Source of the DNA: Planctomycetota bacterium
GTDB taxonomy: Bacteria > Planctomycetota > UBA1135 > GCA-002686595
DNA length: 33,779 bases
Reading direction: 5' to 3'
Assembly (NCBI GenBank): GCA_016220035.1
Contig: JACRIO010000130.1
Span: forward strand, 1 to 33,779
The notes beneath the pieces were generated by a model that saw nothing but the letters and a program-made list of their open reading frames with translations, was not told the origin of the DNA and made no database searches. Of this stretch, positions 24,186-32,649 are shown piece by piece. The position numbers were made by a program, and so were the translations under genes. Position 1 is the first letter of the stretch. The number at the start of each line of letters is the position of its first letter.

Positions 24186-25190
24186 TCACAGACCGTTGTC
24201 GCCGAGCACGCCCAGCGGCAAGAGGTCTCCGTTGTTCTGCGTCCCGACCGCGAAGGGCAGGACCGCGCTGTTCGAGCCGTCGATGCGCTCGATCAGCGCG
24301 CCGAGGACGGCCGGGTCCTGGAAGGACGCCGCCGAGGAGTTGGCCACGTTGCCGTCGATGCGGAACCAGCCGGACTCCGACCCGTCGATGCTCTCGTTCG
24401 CGGCGTGGTTCGTCGTCGCGAGGAACCAGTCGGCGAACACGTTCGAGATCTGGAGCAGGTTGACCTTCTTCCAGCAGCGGAACTGGTACTGCGCCGAGAA
24501 CACTTCCTCGTTGTCGTTGTAGACGAGGAAGTCGACGATCGCGTCGAACTGCGCGCCGCCCGTGAGGTTGATCAGCACGAGCGTCGAGACGTTGCTGTTC
24601 GACAGTTCCTTGCCGGCGTTTCCGCCGCCTTCCTGGCCGAGGAAGCGCGGGAAGAGGATCTCCTCCGGCGCCGGCTCGTACTCGTTGCCGTTCAGGTCGC
24701 GGATGCCGTCGCTGTCGAGGTCCGTCAGCGCGCCCGCGGCGAGCGCGGCGCCCGCCTTGAACACGAACGGCGCGTACTCGAGGTCGTCCTCGCCCCCGCC
24801 GCCGGCGACGTGCGCCGTGCCGATCAGGTGGTCGTGCTTGATCGCGCGACCGAGGAGGTCCTTCGCGAACACCCAGAGGTAGCCCCTCTGCGCGTTCGGG
24901 TTGTCGAGGTACGTGCTGACCGTCAGCGTGTCGTTCGGGGTGAGCGTGCGGGTGCGGTTCGTCTCGAGGCAACCGTAGGCGTTGACGTAGACGTACTCGA
25001 CCTTGATGTTGGTCGCCTGGGGATCCGCGCTCTCGTTCGTGACGGTGATCAGGGTGTCCGAGCCACGCGCGTTGTCGTAGCAGGGGAAGAGGAGGAGGCT
25101 GCCGGGTTGGGCGACACCGGCGTGAGCGGAGGCACCGACGGCGAGGAAAGCCGCGCCCGCCAGCGCCGCGAGGGAAAAGGAACGATGCAT
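24186..25190 (-). CDS. Secreted protein of unknown function (LLLFP...TVTN type)
   Basis: A 334-residue exported protein. Signal peptide to about residue 24 (LAALAGAAFLAVGASAHAG). The mature part opens with GSLLLFPCYDNARGSDTLITVTNES, a pattern I recall from uncharacterised exported proteins with an immunoglobulin-like fold. Later come YVNAYGCLETNRTRTLTPNDTL, a Ca-loop-like DLDSDGIRDLNGNEYEP segment, and QFRCWKKVNLLQISNVFADWF. Two cysteines in the mature chain flank the N-terminal sheet and could pair. The start is ATG 25190 with a weak AGAGAG purine stretch upstream. A convincing terminator follows. There is no enzyme motif and the role is unknown. Confidence 0.75.
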   Translation of the reverse strand: MHRSFSLAALAGAAFLAVGASAHAGVAQPGSLLLFPCYDNARGSDTLITVTNESADPQATNIKVEYVYVNAYGCLETNRTRTLTPNDTLTVSTYLDNPNAQRGYLWVFAKDLLGRAIKHDHLIGTAHVAGGGGEDDLEYAPFVFKAGAALAAGALTDLDSDGIRDLNGNEYEPAPEEILFPRFLGQEGGGNAGKELSNSNVSTLVLINLTGGAQFDAIVDFLVYNDNEEVFSAQYQFRCWKKVNLLQISNVFADWFLATTNHAANESIDGSESGWFRIDGNVANSSAASFQDPAVLGALIERIDGSNSAVLPFAVGTQNNGDLLPLGVLGDNGL

Positions 25191-25508
25191 GACGTCTCTC
25201 TGGGAGTGAAGGGGAACCGAGGAGGGACGACGCCACCCCGCGGCCTCGAGGCGGGCCCGAATACCGGAGTGGGTCTAGGAAAACGTATTCCAGACTGCGC
25301 GCTCCTGCGGCCGCGGGAGCGCAACTTCCGATGGGAAATCCGGGAGGGAGGGGGCGGCGGGCGATCGCTCGAGCCCCGTGCGGTCCTCGATCCGCGCGCC
25401 ATCGGGAAAGTTCTTCCAGGTCGAACGGGGCCCGCGCCGTGAGCGCGCTCGCTGGAACGCGTCACGCAGCATGGTTCGTCTCGAAGCGGGCACTTATCCT
25501 CCGCCGCC
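25191..25508. other. Divergent 318-bp intergenic region
   Basis: It lies between the secreted-protein gene (-) and the patatin gene (+). It is slightly less GC-rich near 25276-25290, where GGAAAACGTATTCC forms an imperfect inverted repeat that might be an operator, and ends with TATCCT next to the patatin start. There is no coding signal. Confidence 0.45.
25495..25500 (+). promoter_or_regulatory. TATCCT hexamer 8 nt before ATG 25509 (putative leaderless promoter)
   Basis: TATCCT, then CCGCCGCC, then ATG. The gap has no purine-rich ribosome-binding site, so a leaderless transcript starting at or next to ATG is the simplest reading. TGGTTC at 25472-25477 is the only sequence at -35 spacing and is a poor match. 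Confidence 0.45.
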
Positions 25509-26657
25509 ATGCTCCCGCGCGCGACCGGCGACCTCGCGCTCGTGATGGGCGGCGGCGGAGCGCGCGCGGCGTACCAAGCGGGGCTCTTGCGCGGCCTCGT
25601 GCGCCTCCACCCGGAGTTCGCGCCGTCGATCGTGACTGGCGTCTCCGCGGGAGCGATCAACGCGGCGTGTCTCGCTTCGCGCGCCGGCCCGTTCGGCGAA
25701 CGCGTCGAGTTCCTCGTCGAGTTGTGGAAGAGCCTCTCCACGGAACAGGTCTTCCGCGTCGACGGCCGCGTGCTCGCCGCCAACGCCGTGCGCGCGGGGA
25801 TGAAGCTCGTCTCCGGCGGAGCGATCCACGGGCCCAAGGTGCGCGCGCTCGTCGACACGGCACCGCTGCGCGAGCTGCTGCTGCGCGCCTGCGAGGCCGC
25901 GCCCGACGGTTCCATCCCGGGCATCGAGCGCAACGTCGCCGCGGGGACGCCGCGGGCCTTCGCGATCACGGCGGCGAGCTACTCGACCGGCCAGTCGATC
26001 ACGTTCGTGCAGGGCCGCGGCGTGGAGCCGTGGACGCGCGCGCAGCGCCGATCCGTCCTCGGCCCGATCACGGTGGACCACGTCATGGCGTCCGCCGCGC
26101 TGCCGATCTTCTTCCCCGCGATCGAGGTCGGCGGACGTTGGTACGGCGACGGCGGCATGCGGCTCACGGCGCCGCTCTCCCCCGCCGTGCACCTCGGCGC
26201 TCGACGCATCCTCGCGATCAGCACGCGCTACGTCCGCACGCAGGAGGAAGCGGACCGCGCGCTCGTCGATGCGTATCCCCCGCCCGCGCAGGTGCTCGGC
26301 GTGCTCTTCAACTCGGTGTTCCTCGATCAGTTCGACGCGGACGCGCAGGCCATGGAGCGCATCAACGCGCTCCTCGCAACCTCGAGCGGAACGAACGCGG
26401 CGGACCTGCGTCGGCTGGAGCTCTGCCTCCTGCGCCCGTCGCGCGACCTCGGCCGGCTCGCGAACGAGCACGAACCCGCGCTCCCGAGGGCGTTCCGCTT
26501 CATGACGCGCGGCCTCGGCACGCGCGAAACGCGCTCGAACGACCTGCTCAGCCTGATCATGTTCCAGCCCGACTACCTCACGCGGCTGATCGAGCTCGGC
26601 GAGCAGGACGCGGCGCGGTGCGGGGACGCGATCGACACGCTCTTCACACCGACCTGA
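25509..26657 (+). CDS. Patatin-like phospholipase
   Basis: A 382-residue Ser/Asp-dyad lipid acyl hydrolase. Seen: oxyanion loop MGGGGARAAYQAG (13-25), nucleophile elbow GVSAGA with Ser46, and the aspartate motif YGDGGM with Asp214. ASAALPIFFPAIEVGG just before it is typical of the family. The C-terminal ~120 residues are helical (LDQFDADAQAMERINALLA, RRLELCLLRPSRDLGRLA) as in bacterial patatins. It has no signal peptide, so it probably acts at the cytosolic membrane face unless exported by another route. It is followed after 94 nt by the M14 pair; no functional link is evident. Confidence 0.92.
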   Translation: MLPRATGDLALVMGGGGARAAYQAGLLRGLVRLHPEFAPSIVTGVSAGAINAACLASRAGPFGERVEFLVELWKSLSTEQVFRVDGRVLAANAVRAGMKLVSGGAIHGPKVRALVDTAPLRELLLRACEAAPDGSIPGIERNVAAGTPRAFAITAASYSTGQSITFVQGRGVEPWTRAQRRSVLGPITVDHVMASAALPIFFPAIEVGGRWYGDGGMRLTAPLSPAVHLGARRILAISTRYVRTQEEADRALVDAYPPPAQVLGVLFNSVFLDQFDADAQAMERINALLATSSGTNAADLRRLELCLLRPSRDLGRLANEHEPALPRAFRFMTRGLGTRETRSNDLLSLIMFQPDYLTRLIELGEQDAARCGDAIDTLFTPT

Positions 26658-26751
26658 CGCGCCGGCCGCGACGGAAACGCGCTCCGACGAGCGGGGTCGC
26701 GCGCTAACCTGTGCGCCCTCTCGATTCGAACAAGCCGAACAGGACCCGCGC

Positions 26752-28512
26752 ATGCTCCCGATCCACGCTCTCGTCCTCGCCGCGAGCTCCCTCCAATCCT
26801 CCGATGCTCGCGCGGCGCCGATCGACGCGCGCGGCGTGTCGGTCGCGCTCGCCCGCATCGCGAGCGAGCACCCGACGCTCGCGACGGTGCTGCCGGTCGC
26901 GGAATCGCGCGGCGGGCGCAAGGTCGAGGCGCTGCGGCTCGCGGCGGGCGAGCGCGCGCCCGGGCGGCCCGCGATCCTCGTCGTCGCGAATGTCGAAGGG
27001 CCTTGGTCGTGGACGACCGGGCTCGCGCTCGACGAGGCGCGCGAGCTGGCGGCGCGCTACGCGAGCGACGCGGGCGTGAAGGCGCTGCTCGACGGTACGA
27101 CGCTCTACATCGTGCCGTGCGCGAACCCCGATGCGGCGGAGGCACGGTTCGGGACTCCACTGCGCGAGGAGCGCGCGGGCGCCGCGTGGATGGACGACGA
27201 TCGCGACGGACGCGCGGGCGAGGACGGGCCCTCGGACGTCGACGGCGACGGGAAGATCCTCACGCTGCGCAAGCTCGACCCCGAAGGCGAATGGATCGCG
27301 GATCCCGCGGATGCGCGCGCGATGGTCAAGGCCGACCGCGCCAAGGGCGAGCGCGGCCAGTGGAAGCTGTGGGTCGAGGGCCGCGACTCGGACGGCGACG
27401 AAAAGGTGGGCGAGGACCCGTCGGCCGACGTTCAGGTGGGCCGCAATTTCGCGCACGGATGGAGGGAGCACGCGCCCGAGGCGGGACCGTGGGCCATGTG
27501 CGAGCCCGAAGCGCGCGGCCTCGCCGATTTCGTGCTCGCGCACCGCGACGTGCAGATGGTCGTCGTCTACGGCGCGCAGGACGACCTGCAGGAGAAGCCG
27601 CGCACGATGCCCGACGAAGGCGGCCGCGGCGCGCTCACCGGCGTGCCCGAGACGGACGCGAAGCTCTATGTCGAGCTCGGCAAGCGCTACAAGGACCTCG
27701 TCGGCGCGAAGGCGAAGGGCGACGGCGACGACCACGGATCGTTTCAAGCGTGGTGCCGCTTCCAGCGTGGGCTGTTCACCGTCTCGATCGCGCCGTGGTC
27801 GCTGCCACTCGACCAGGAAGCGCCGAAGTCCGAGGAGCAGCACAAGGACGAGAAGCCCGCCGATGAGAGAGCTGCGGGCGAAAAAGCAGCGGGCGAGAAA
27901 GCAGCGGGCGACAAAGCAGCGGGCGACAAGTCCTCCGGCGAGAAGAAGGCCGAGAAAAAGAAGGACGAGCCCTCCGACGACGCGAAGCGGCTGCGTTGGA
28001 TCGACGCGAAGAACGAGAGCGCGCGCTTCGTCGCGTGGAAGGCGTTCCAGCACTCCGAGCTCGGCGCGGTCGAGATCGGCGGCTTCGCGCCCTATGCGTC
28101 GATCGAGCCGCCCGAGTCCGAGCGCGCGAAGATCGCAGACGACCAGCGCGCGTTCCTGGCGTCGCTCGGCGGCTCGCTCGCGCGCGTGCACGTCGTCGAC
28201 GCGAAGGCGAAGGACCTCGGCGGCGTGTGGGAAGTGAAGGCCGCGCTCGAGGACGCCGCGTGGCTGCCGCTCACGACCGTCGCCGGCCGGCGCACCGGCG
28301 CGCCGCGGCCCGCGCGCGTCACGTTGAAGCTCCCCGCGAGCGCGAAGCTCGTCGCCGGGGAGAAGCAGACGCTCGTGCGCGAGCTCGCGGGCAGCGGCGG
28401 GCGCAAGGAGCTCGAGTGGCTCGTGCTCGGCGCCGCGCCGAGCTCGATCGAGATCGAACTCGACACCGACAACGCCGGCGCGGAGCGCGTTTCGCCCGCG
28501 ATCACCAAGTGA
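26752..28512 (+). CDS. Catalytically dead M14 carboxypeptidase paralogue
   Basis: A 586-residue protein homologous along its length to its downstream neighbour but without the enzyme's residues. Where the neighbour has the zinc motif NVHGNE, this has NVEGPW (H to E82, E to W85). The third zinc ligand in QSFHNAGG becomes VVVYGAQ (H to G274), and the FTNELW glutamate segment becomes SIAPW. The fold-specific flanks survive: YIVPCANPDA, DVDGDGKI, FVAWKAFQHSELGAVEIGG. The Asp-rich Ca-like loops are kept. A Lys/Ala/Glu insertion (about 358-410) contains the 15-bp tandem repeat. The N-terminus MLPIHALVLAASS is a weak signal peptide. The next gene follows after 14 nt. Probably a non-catalytic partner or binding protein. 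Confidence 0.88.
   Translation: MLPIHALVLAASSLQSSDARAAPIDARGVSVALARIASEHPTLATVLPVAESRGGRKVEALRLAAGERAPGRPAILVVANVEGPWSWTTGLALDEARELAARYASDAGVKALLDGTTLYIVPCANPDAAEARFGTPLREERAGAAWMDDDRDGRAGEDGPSDVDGDGKILTLRKLDPEGEWIADPADARAMVKADRAKGERGQWKLWVEGRDSDGDEKVGEDPSADVQVGRNFAHGWREHAPEAGPWAMCEPEARGLADFVLAHRDVQMVVVYGAQDDLQEKPRTMPDEGGRGALTGVPETDAKLYVELGKRYKDLVGAKAKGDGDDHGSFQAWCRFQRGLFTVSIAPWSLPLDQEAPKSEEQHKDEKPADERAAGEKAAGEKAAGDKAAGDKSSGEKKAEKKKDEPSDDAKRLRWIDAKNESARFVAWKAFQHSELGAVEIGGFAPYASIEPPESERAKIADDQRAFLASLGGSLARVHVVDAKAKDLGGVWEVKAALEDAAWLPLTTVAGRRTGAPRPARVTLKLPASAKLVAGEKQTLVRELAGSGGRKELEWLVLGAAPSSIEIELDTDNAGAERVSPAITK
27871..27945 (+). repeat. Five 15-bp in-frame repeats encoding AAGEK/AAGDK
   Basis: Units at 27871, 27886, 27901, 27916 and 27931 encode AAGEK, AAGEK, AAGDK, AAGDK, SSGEK. 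They form part of a charged linker at residues 374-398 of the dead M14 paralogue. The intact neighbour has no counterpart, so the linker is an insertion prone to copy-number change. Confidence 0.8.
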
Positions 28513-28526
28513 AGAGAGGTGCGAAC

Positions 28527-30329
28527 ATGAACGACGTCCTCACGCTCGCCCTCGTCCTCGCCGCGGCGCCGATCTCCGCCCAGACGCCCGCGCGCGTCGC
28601 AGGCGCCGGCCCCGGCTTCCCCGGCACGGCCGTCGGCCATGCGCCCAAGGTCGAGATCCCGTGGAACCGCTTCCACGACTACCCCGAGCTCCTCGCGCTC
28701 TTCGACCGCGTCGAAGCGGCGTTTCCCGAGCTCGTGAAGCACGAGGTGATCGGTCACTCGGTCGAGAACCGCGAGCTCCGCGTCTACACCGTGAACGACG
28801 CGCGCACGGGCCCCGCGAACGAGAAGCCCGCGATGTGGATCGACGGCAACGTGCACGGCAACGAGGTGCAGGGCGGCGAGGCGGCGCTCTACACGCTGTG
28901 GTACGTGTGCGAGAACGCGAGCTCGAACGACAAGGTCGCGGAGCTCCTGAAGGACGCCGCCTTCTACGTCCTCCCCTCGCAGAACCCCGACGGCCGCTCG
29001 CACTGGTTCGAGCGCGCGCACAACGCGCACAGCTCGCGCACCGGTGTGATGCCGACGGACGACGACGACGACGGACGCTTCGACGAGGACCCGGCGGACG
29101 ACCTCGACGGCGACGGGCAGATCACGCAGATGCGCAAGTTCGTCCCGGGCCAAGGCACGCACCGCCAGGATCCCGACGATCCGCGCATCCTCGTCCCCGT
29201 GCCGCCGAACGACGAAGGTCGCCGCGGCGATTGGATCCTCGTCGGCGAGGAAGGTCTCGACGACGACGGCGACGGCCGCATCAACGAGGACGACCCGGGC
29301 GGCTATGACATGAACCGCGCGTGGCCGTCGTCCTGGGCGCCCGAGCACGTGCAGTTCGGCGCGGGGCCGTACCCGCTCTACTGGCCCGAGCCGCGCGCGA
29401 TCGCGAACTTCATTCAGCGGCATTCGAACATCGCGGCGGTGCAGTCGTTCCACAACGCGGGCGGGATGATCCTGCGCGGGCCGGGCACGGAGTCGTTCGG
29501 CGAGTACCCGAGCGAGGATCTACGCGCGTACGACGAGCTCGGCCGCGACGGCGAGAAGATGCTGCCCTTCTACAAGTACATGGTCATCTGGAAGGACCTG
29601 TACACGGTGTGGGGCGGGTTCGTGAACTGGACCTATGAGGGGCTGGGGATCGTCTCGTTCACGAACGAGCTCTGGAACGACGACCAGTACTTCCAGGATG
29701 CGGGGCGCGCGGAGGAGGCGGGCAAGGGCGCGGTCTTGGGCGGCGGGTTCGACCGCCAGCGGCATTGGTTCGACGACAAGCTGCTCATGGGGGCGGGGTT
29801 CGTCGCGTGGCATGCGTTCGAGCATCCGCTGTTCGGCAAGGTCGAGATCGGTGGGTATCGCAAGGACGTCGGGCGCGTGCCGCCGACGTTCATGATCGAG
29901 GAGATGGTGCATCGCAACGCGATGTTCTGCCTCGGGCATGCGCGGGCGATGCCGAAGGTGGTGTTCGAGGACGTGCAGGTGACGGAGCTCGGTGAGGGTG
30001 TGAAGGCGGTGGATTTGGTCGTGCGGAATCTACACGCGATTCCGACGCGGACGGGGATGGCGGCGCGGGGGAAGGTGGGAGCGCCGGATGTGATTGCGAT
30101 CGAGGGGGCGGGGTTGACGGTGATCGCTGGGGGCGTGCGGAGTGATCGGTTTCGGCCGGAGCGGATCGAGCTGCAGGAGCGGCATCCCGAGCGGTTGCTG
30201 CGCGAGCGCGGCGTGGGGTCGCGCGGGGAGGTGCGGGTGCGGTGGTTGGTGAGGGGGAAGGCGGAGAAGGCGGTGGTGACGTACGGCGGGGAGAAGGTGC
30301 GGGGGGTGCGGGTGGAGGTGAGGTTGTAG
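28527..30329 (+). CDS. Secreted M14-family zinc carboxypeptidase
   Basis: A 600-residue exported metallocarboxypeptidase. Signal peptide MNDVLTLALVLAAAPISAQ (1-19). Zinc site: H110 and E113 in NVHGNEVQGGE, third ligand H309 in QSFHNAGG; candidate catalytic E381 in FTNELW. NPDGRSHWFER and YDMNRAW are typical substrate-pocket segments. Three Asp-rich loops like EF-hands (DDDDDGRFDED from 178, DLDGDGQI from 192, DDDGDGRINED near 250) probably bind calcium. The ~170-residue C-terminus is beta-rich. ATG 28527 has GAGAGG about 7 nt upstream. The gene sits 14 nt after its dead paralogue. From ~29,630 its synonymous codons move from C-ending to G-ending. Expected in the periplasm or outside, trimming C-terminal residues. 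Confidence 0.93.
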   Translation: MNDVLTLALVLAAAPISAQTPARVAGAGPGFPGTAVGHAPKVEIPWNRFHDYPELLALFDRVEAAFPELVKHEVIGHSVENRELRVYTVNDARTGPANEKPAMWIDGNVHGNEVQGGEAALYTLWYVCENASSNDKVAELLKDAAFYVLPSQNPDGRSHWFERAHNAHSSRTGVMPTDDDDDGRFDEDPADDLDGDGQITQMRKFVPGQGTHRQDPDDPRILVPVPPNDEGRRGDWILVGEEGLDDDGDGRINEDDPGGYDMNRAWPSSWAPEHVQFGAGPYPLYWPEPRAIANFIQRHSNIAAVQSFHNAGGMILRGPGTESFGEYPSEDLRAYDELGRDGEKMLPFYKYMVIWKDLYTVWGGFVNWTYEGLGIVSFTNELWNDDQYFQDAGRAEEAGKGAVLGGGFDRQRHWFDDKLLMGAGFVAWHAFEHPLFGKVEIGGYRKDVGRVPPTFMIEEMVHRNAMFCLGHARAMPKVVFEDVQVTELGEGVKAVDLVVRNLHAIPTRTGMAARGKVGAPDVIAIEGAGLTVIAGGVRSDRFRPERIELQERHPERLLRERGVGSRGEVRVRWLVRGKAEKAVVTYGGEKVRGVRVEVRL

Positions 30330-30431
30330 TTGGGGGTGGCGGGGACGGCGGGGACGGCGGCAGCAATTGCCTGATGTGCGAGAGAGGCGTTGCCGGGGCA
30401 AAGGCGCACATGAGGGTGCTCCGCATCCCTG

Positions 30432-30479
30432 ACTCCGTGGAGTCTTCGGCCGGAGGACCGGCCGTAGACTCCACGGAGT
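30432..30479. terminator. Long near-perfect inverted repeat between convergent genes
   Basis: A 21-bp stem with one T-T mismatch and the 4-nt loop AGGA: arm 30432-30453 (ACTCCGTGGAGTCT, then CGGCCGG) against 30458-30479. It sits in the 202-nt gap between convergent stops at 30329 and 30532. There is no T-tract. It could be a bidirectional terminator or a REP-like element; the arms are longer than any other hairpin in the window. Confidence 0.55.
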
Positions 30480-30531
30480 TCGGTTCGAAGAGTGCGGGCG
30501 GGGGCGGGGTGTGAGGGGAAGGGAAGTGGGG

Positions 30532-31407
30532 TCAGCGGACTGACCAGGTCTTGGTGGTCGGGTCTTGGGTGAGTTCGAAGGTGACCTGCTTCGTGTCCGC
30601 GAAGGAGCGCACTCGGAAGCTCGGCTTCGCGCCGCCCTCGACGCCGACGATGCCGTTTCCGCCGGGGGCGGCGCGGCCGGGTTCGCCTTCGACGTGGTCG
30701 GCGTCGATGCGGTGGGTCCAGATGGGTTTGCCTGAGCTGTCGAGGAGCGCGTAGGTGGAGCGGAATAGCGTCGGGCGTTCGGCGCGGATCCACGCATGGA
30801 TGAGCGTGAGGCCGGTGCCTGGGATGGCGGCGAGGCCGCCGCAGCCGAAGGGGGCGCCGTTCGTGTCGAGCCGCGGTCTCCATGGGATTGGGCGACCCGT
30901 GGTGGTGTCGAAGGCGCTCCACTCCTCGCGGCCTTGGCTCACGATCCAGTACCACGTCGTGAGCCGGTGTTGTTCCTCGTCGATGGACCAGCCGCGCGCG
31001 TGTTCGATGCATCCGAGCGTGTCGCGGCCGAGCAGCTCGATGCCGAGCCGCTGGTCGACGCGCAGCGTGCCGTTGGGGGTGATGAGCACGATGCGCACGG
31101 CTTCCTGATCGCGGGCCATGATCTCGCCGTAGCCGATGCCCGCGACGCTTCCGTCGGAGAGCACGCGCGCTTCGTCGAGCGCGAAGTCGAACTCCCTGCG
31201 CCACACGGAGGCGTCGTCCTTGAAGAGCTCGTACGCGCCCTTGCCCGTCATCGTGCACGGTGGGTCGGCGAAGGTGGACAGCTCGGAGGAGAGCGCCGCG
31301 TGGAGTCGGAAGTGTCCGTCCGGGGAGGCGAAGTCGAGCGTGCTCGTCTCCTTCTTCATGTAGCCCTGGAGCACGAGCGCGAAGGCGAGGGGGATCGGCG
31401 TGAGCAT
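30532..31407 (-). CDS. Uncharacterised exported protein
   Basis: A 291-residue protein with a short hydrophobic N-terminus (MLTPIPLAFALVLQGYMKKE) that could be a signal peptide. The rest looks beta-rich with propeller-like stretches (SVAGIGYGEIMARDQEAVRIVLITPNG, HRLTTWYWIVSQGREEWSAFDTTTG, LFRSTYALLDSSGKPIWTHRID), much like a six- or seven-strand repeat protein. There is no enzymatic motif. It is the first of three minus-strand genes for envelope-type proteins when read from the left edge of the group. ATG 31407 is preceded by TACCCT at 6 nt. Function is unknown. Confidence 0.7.
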   Translation of the reverse strand: MLTPIPLAFALVLQGYMKKETSTLDFASPDGHFRLHAALSSELSTFADPPCTMTGKGAYELFKDDASVWRREFDFALDEARVLSDGSVAGIGYGEIMARDQEAVRIVLITPNGTLRVDQRLGIELLGRDTLGCIEHARGWSIDEEQHRLTTWYWIVSQGREEWSAFDTTTGRPIPWRPRLDTNGAPFGCGGLAAIPGTGLTLIHAWIRAERPTLFRSTYALLDSSGKPIWTHRIDADHVEGEPGRAAPGGNGIVGVEGGAKPSFRVRSFADTKQVTFELTQDPTTKTWSVR

Positions 31408-31413
31408 CGCCCG

Positions 31414-31419
31414 AGGGTA
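31414..31419 (-). promoter_or_regulatory. TACCCT hexamer 6 nt before ATG 31407 (putative leaderless promoter)
   Basis: Minus strand: TACCCT, CGGGCG, ATG. It fits TAnnnT with a 6-nt gap. CGGG is a poor ribosome-binding site. Confidence 0.4.
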
Positions 31420-31582
31420 TGCGGCGCCGCGCGTACCTGCGAGGGCTCGATCGGCGCCGTGCGGAACGGCGCACGCGCGCGCGGTTCGTCACGGCGAGGC
31501 GGCGTCCGCGAACGCGCTCGTACCTGCTCGCGGACCCTCGAACGGTCCGCATGCAGGTCCTCGGAGCCGAGCGCGGATCCCG

Positions 31583-32587
31583 TCAGAGCCCGAGGGAGTA
31601 GCTCGCGAACACCGTGAAGTCCGGGCCCGACTCGGCCACGACGTCGTCTTCGAAGCCGACGACCAGCGTCGAGCGCTCGCCCACGTCGAACGCGAGGCCG
31701 ACATCGACCGAGACCATCTCGCGGTTCAGCTCCTTGATGCGGAAGTCGCGCGTCACGGGACCGTTCGCGATCACGCCGCCGAGCAGCGACACCGCGTCGT
31801 TCCATCGGTATTCGAGCCCCCACTGGAGCGACAGATCGTCCTCGACCTCGACGCCGCTCCCGACGAACGAGCTCGGCCGCTTCGCGTCGACCCAGTCGAG
31901 CGCGCCGGTCGTCGTCCAGCGCCCCCACGACTTCTCGGCGAGCACGCCGCCGCCCCAATCGAAGGCACCGTTGCCGAAGCCGCGCGAATCCGAGCCGAGC
32001 GGCAGGTCGATGCCCGCGCGGACGGAGACCGCGGGGGACGAGGGCGACTCCTCCACGAGCTGGTGCGTCAGCACGACGGGCACGTCGCCGAAGCCGAGCT
32101 CGTTGCCCTCGAGGTCGTAGATCTCCCGGCCGTCCTTCTCGATCTCCATCGCGTAGGTGAAGCGCTCGCGCTCGTCGCGACCGCCGCCGGGGAAGCCGAG
32201 GAGCGCGTGCCACGCCTCGACGAAGCGGTCGAGGAACCCGCTCGATGCGTACACGACCGGCAGCTCGACCTCGAGGTCCGTGCGCGACGCCACCGCGAAG
32301 CGCGCGGCGACGGCGAGGCGCGCGATCTCGCCGTCGAGCACGACGCGCTCGTCGCCGACGTCGCCGTTCTCGAACATCGAGGAGTACTCGCCCGTGACGC
32401 GCAGCTCTTGGGCGGCTTCTCCCGCGCGAGCGCGCCGCGGGCGGAACGCGAGGATCGTGAGCTTGTTCGGCTGCTGCACGCGCGTCGGGATCGGCCCGCG
32501 CACCTTCGCGCGCGGCGCGTCGGAGTGCGTCGCGATCAGAGCGCACGACGGCGCGAAGGCGAGGACGACGACGAGGAGCGCGCGCAT
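31583..32587 (-). CDS. DUF3187-family outer-membrane-like protein
   Basis: A 334-residue exported protein matching DUF3187. The diagnostic stretch SSGFLDRFVEAWHALLGFPGGGRDER follows a beta-rich N-terminal half. Alternating hydrophobic strands continue to the C-terminus (LSLQWGLEYRWNDAVSLLGGV, FTVFASYSLGL), consistent with an outer-membrane beta-barrel ending in a strand. N-terminal signal MRALLVVVLAFAPSCA; the cysteine at position 15 could be lipidated, but APSC is a weak lipobox. ATG 32587 has TAGAAC 9 nt upstream, a near miss to the start-adjacent hexamer. It is followed in the same direction by the 30532 gene across 175 nt. The cargo or role is unknown. Confidence 0.78.
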   Translation of the reverse strand: MRALLVVVLAFAPSCALIATHSDAPRAKVRGPIPTRVQQPNKLTILAFRPRRARAGEAAQELRVTGEYSSMFENGDVGDERVVLDGEIARLAVAARFAVASRTDLEVELPVVYASSGFLDRFVEAWHALLGFPGGGRDERERFTYAMEIEKDGREIYDLEGNELGFGDVPVVLTHQLVEESPSSPAVSVRAGIDLPLGSDSRGFGNGAFDWGGGVLAEKSWGRWTTTGALDWVDAKRPSSFVGSGVEVEDDLSLQWGLEYRWNDAVSLLGGVIANGPVTRDFRIKELNREMVSVDVGLAFDVGERSTLVVGFEDDVVAESGPDFTVFASYSLGL

Positions 32588-32649
32588 GGGCGCGACGTTC
32601 TACCGGACGATCGTGAGCGCGCGCCAGGAGCTCGGTCGATTCCGCGCGC

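Noticed and set aside
30297-30360. A G-quadruplex at the 3' end of the M14 gene
   Set aside because: Three tight G-runs are present, but the fourth needs a loop much longer than 7 nt, so only a weak structure is likely.
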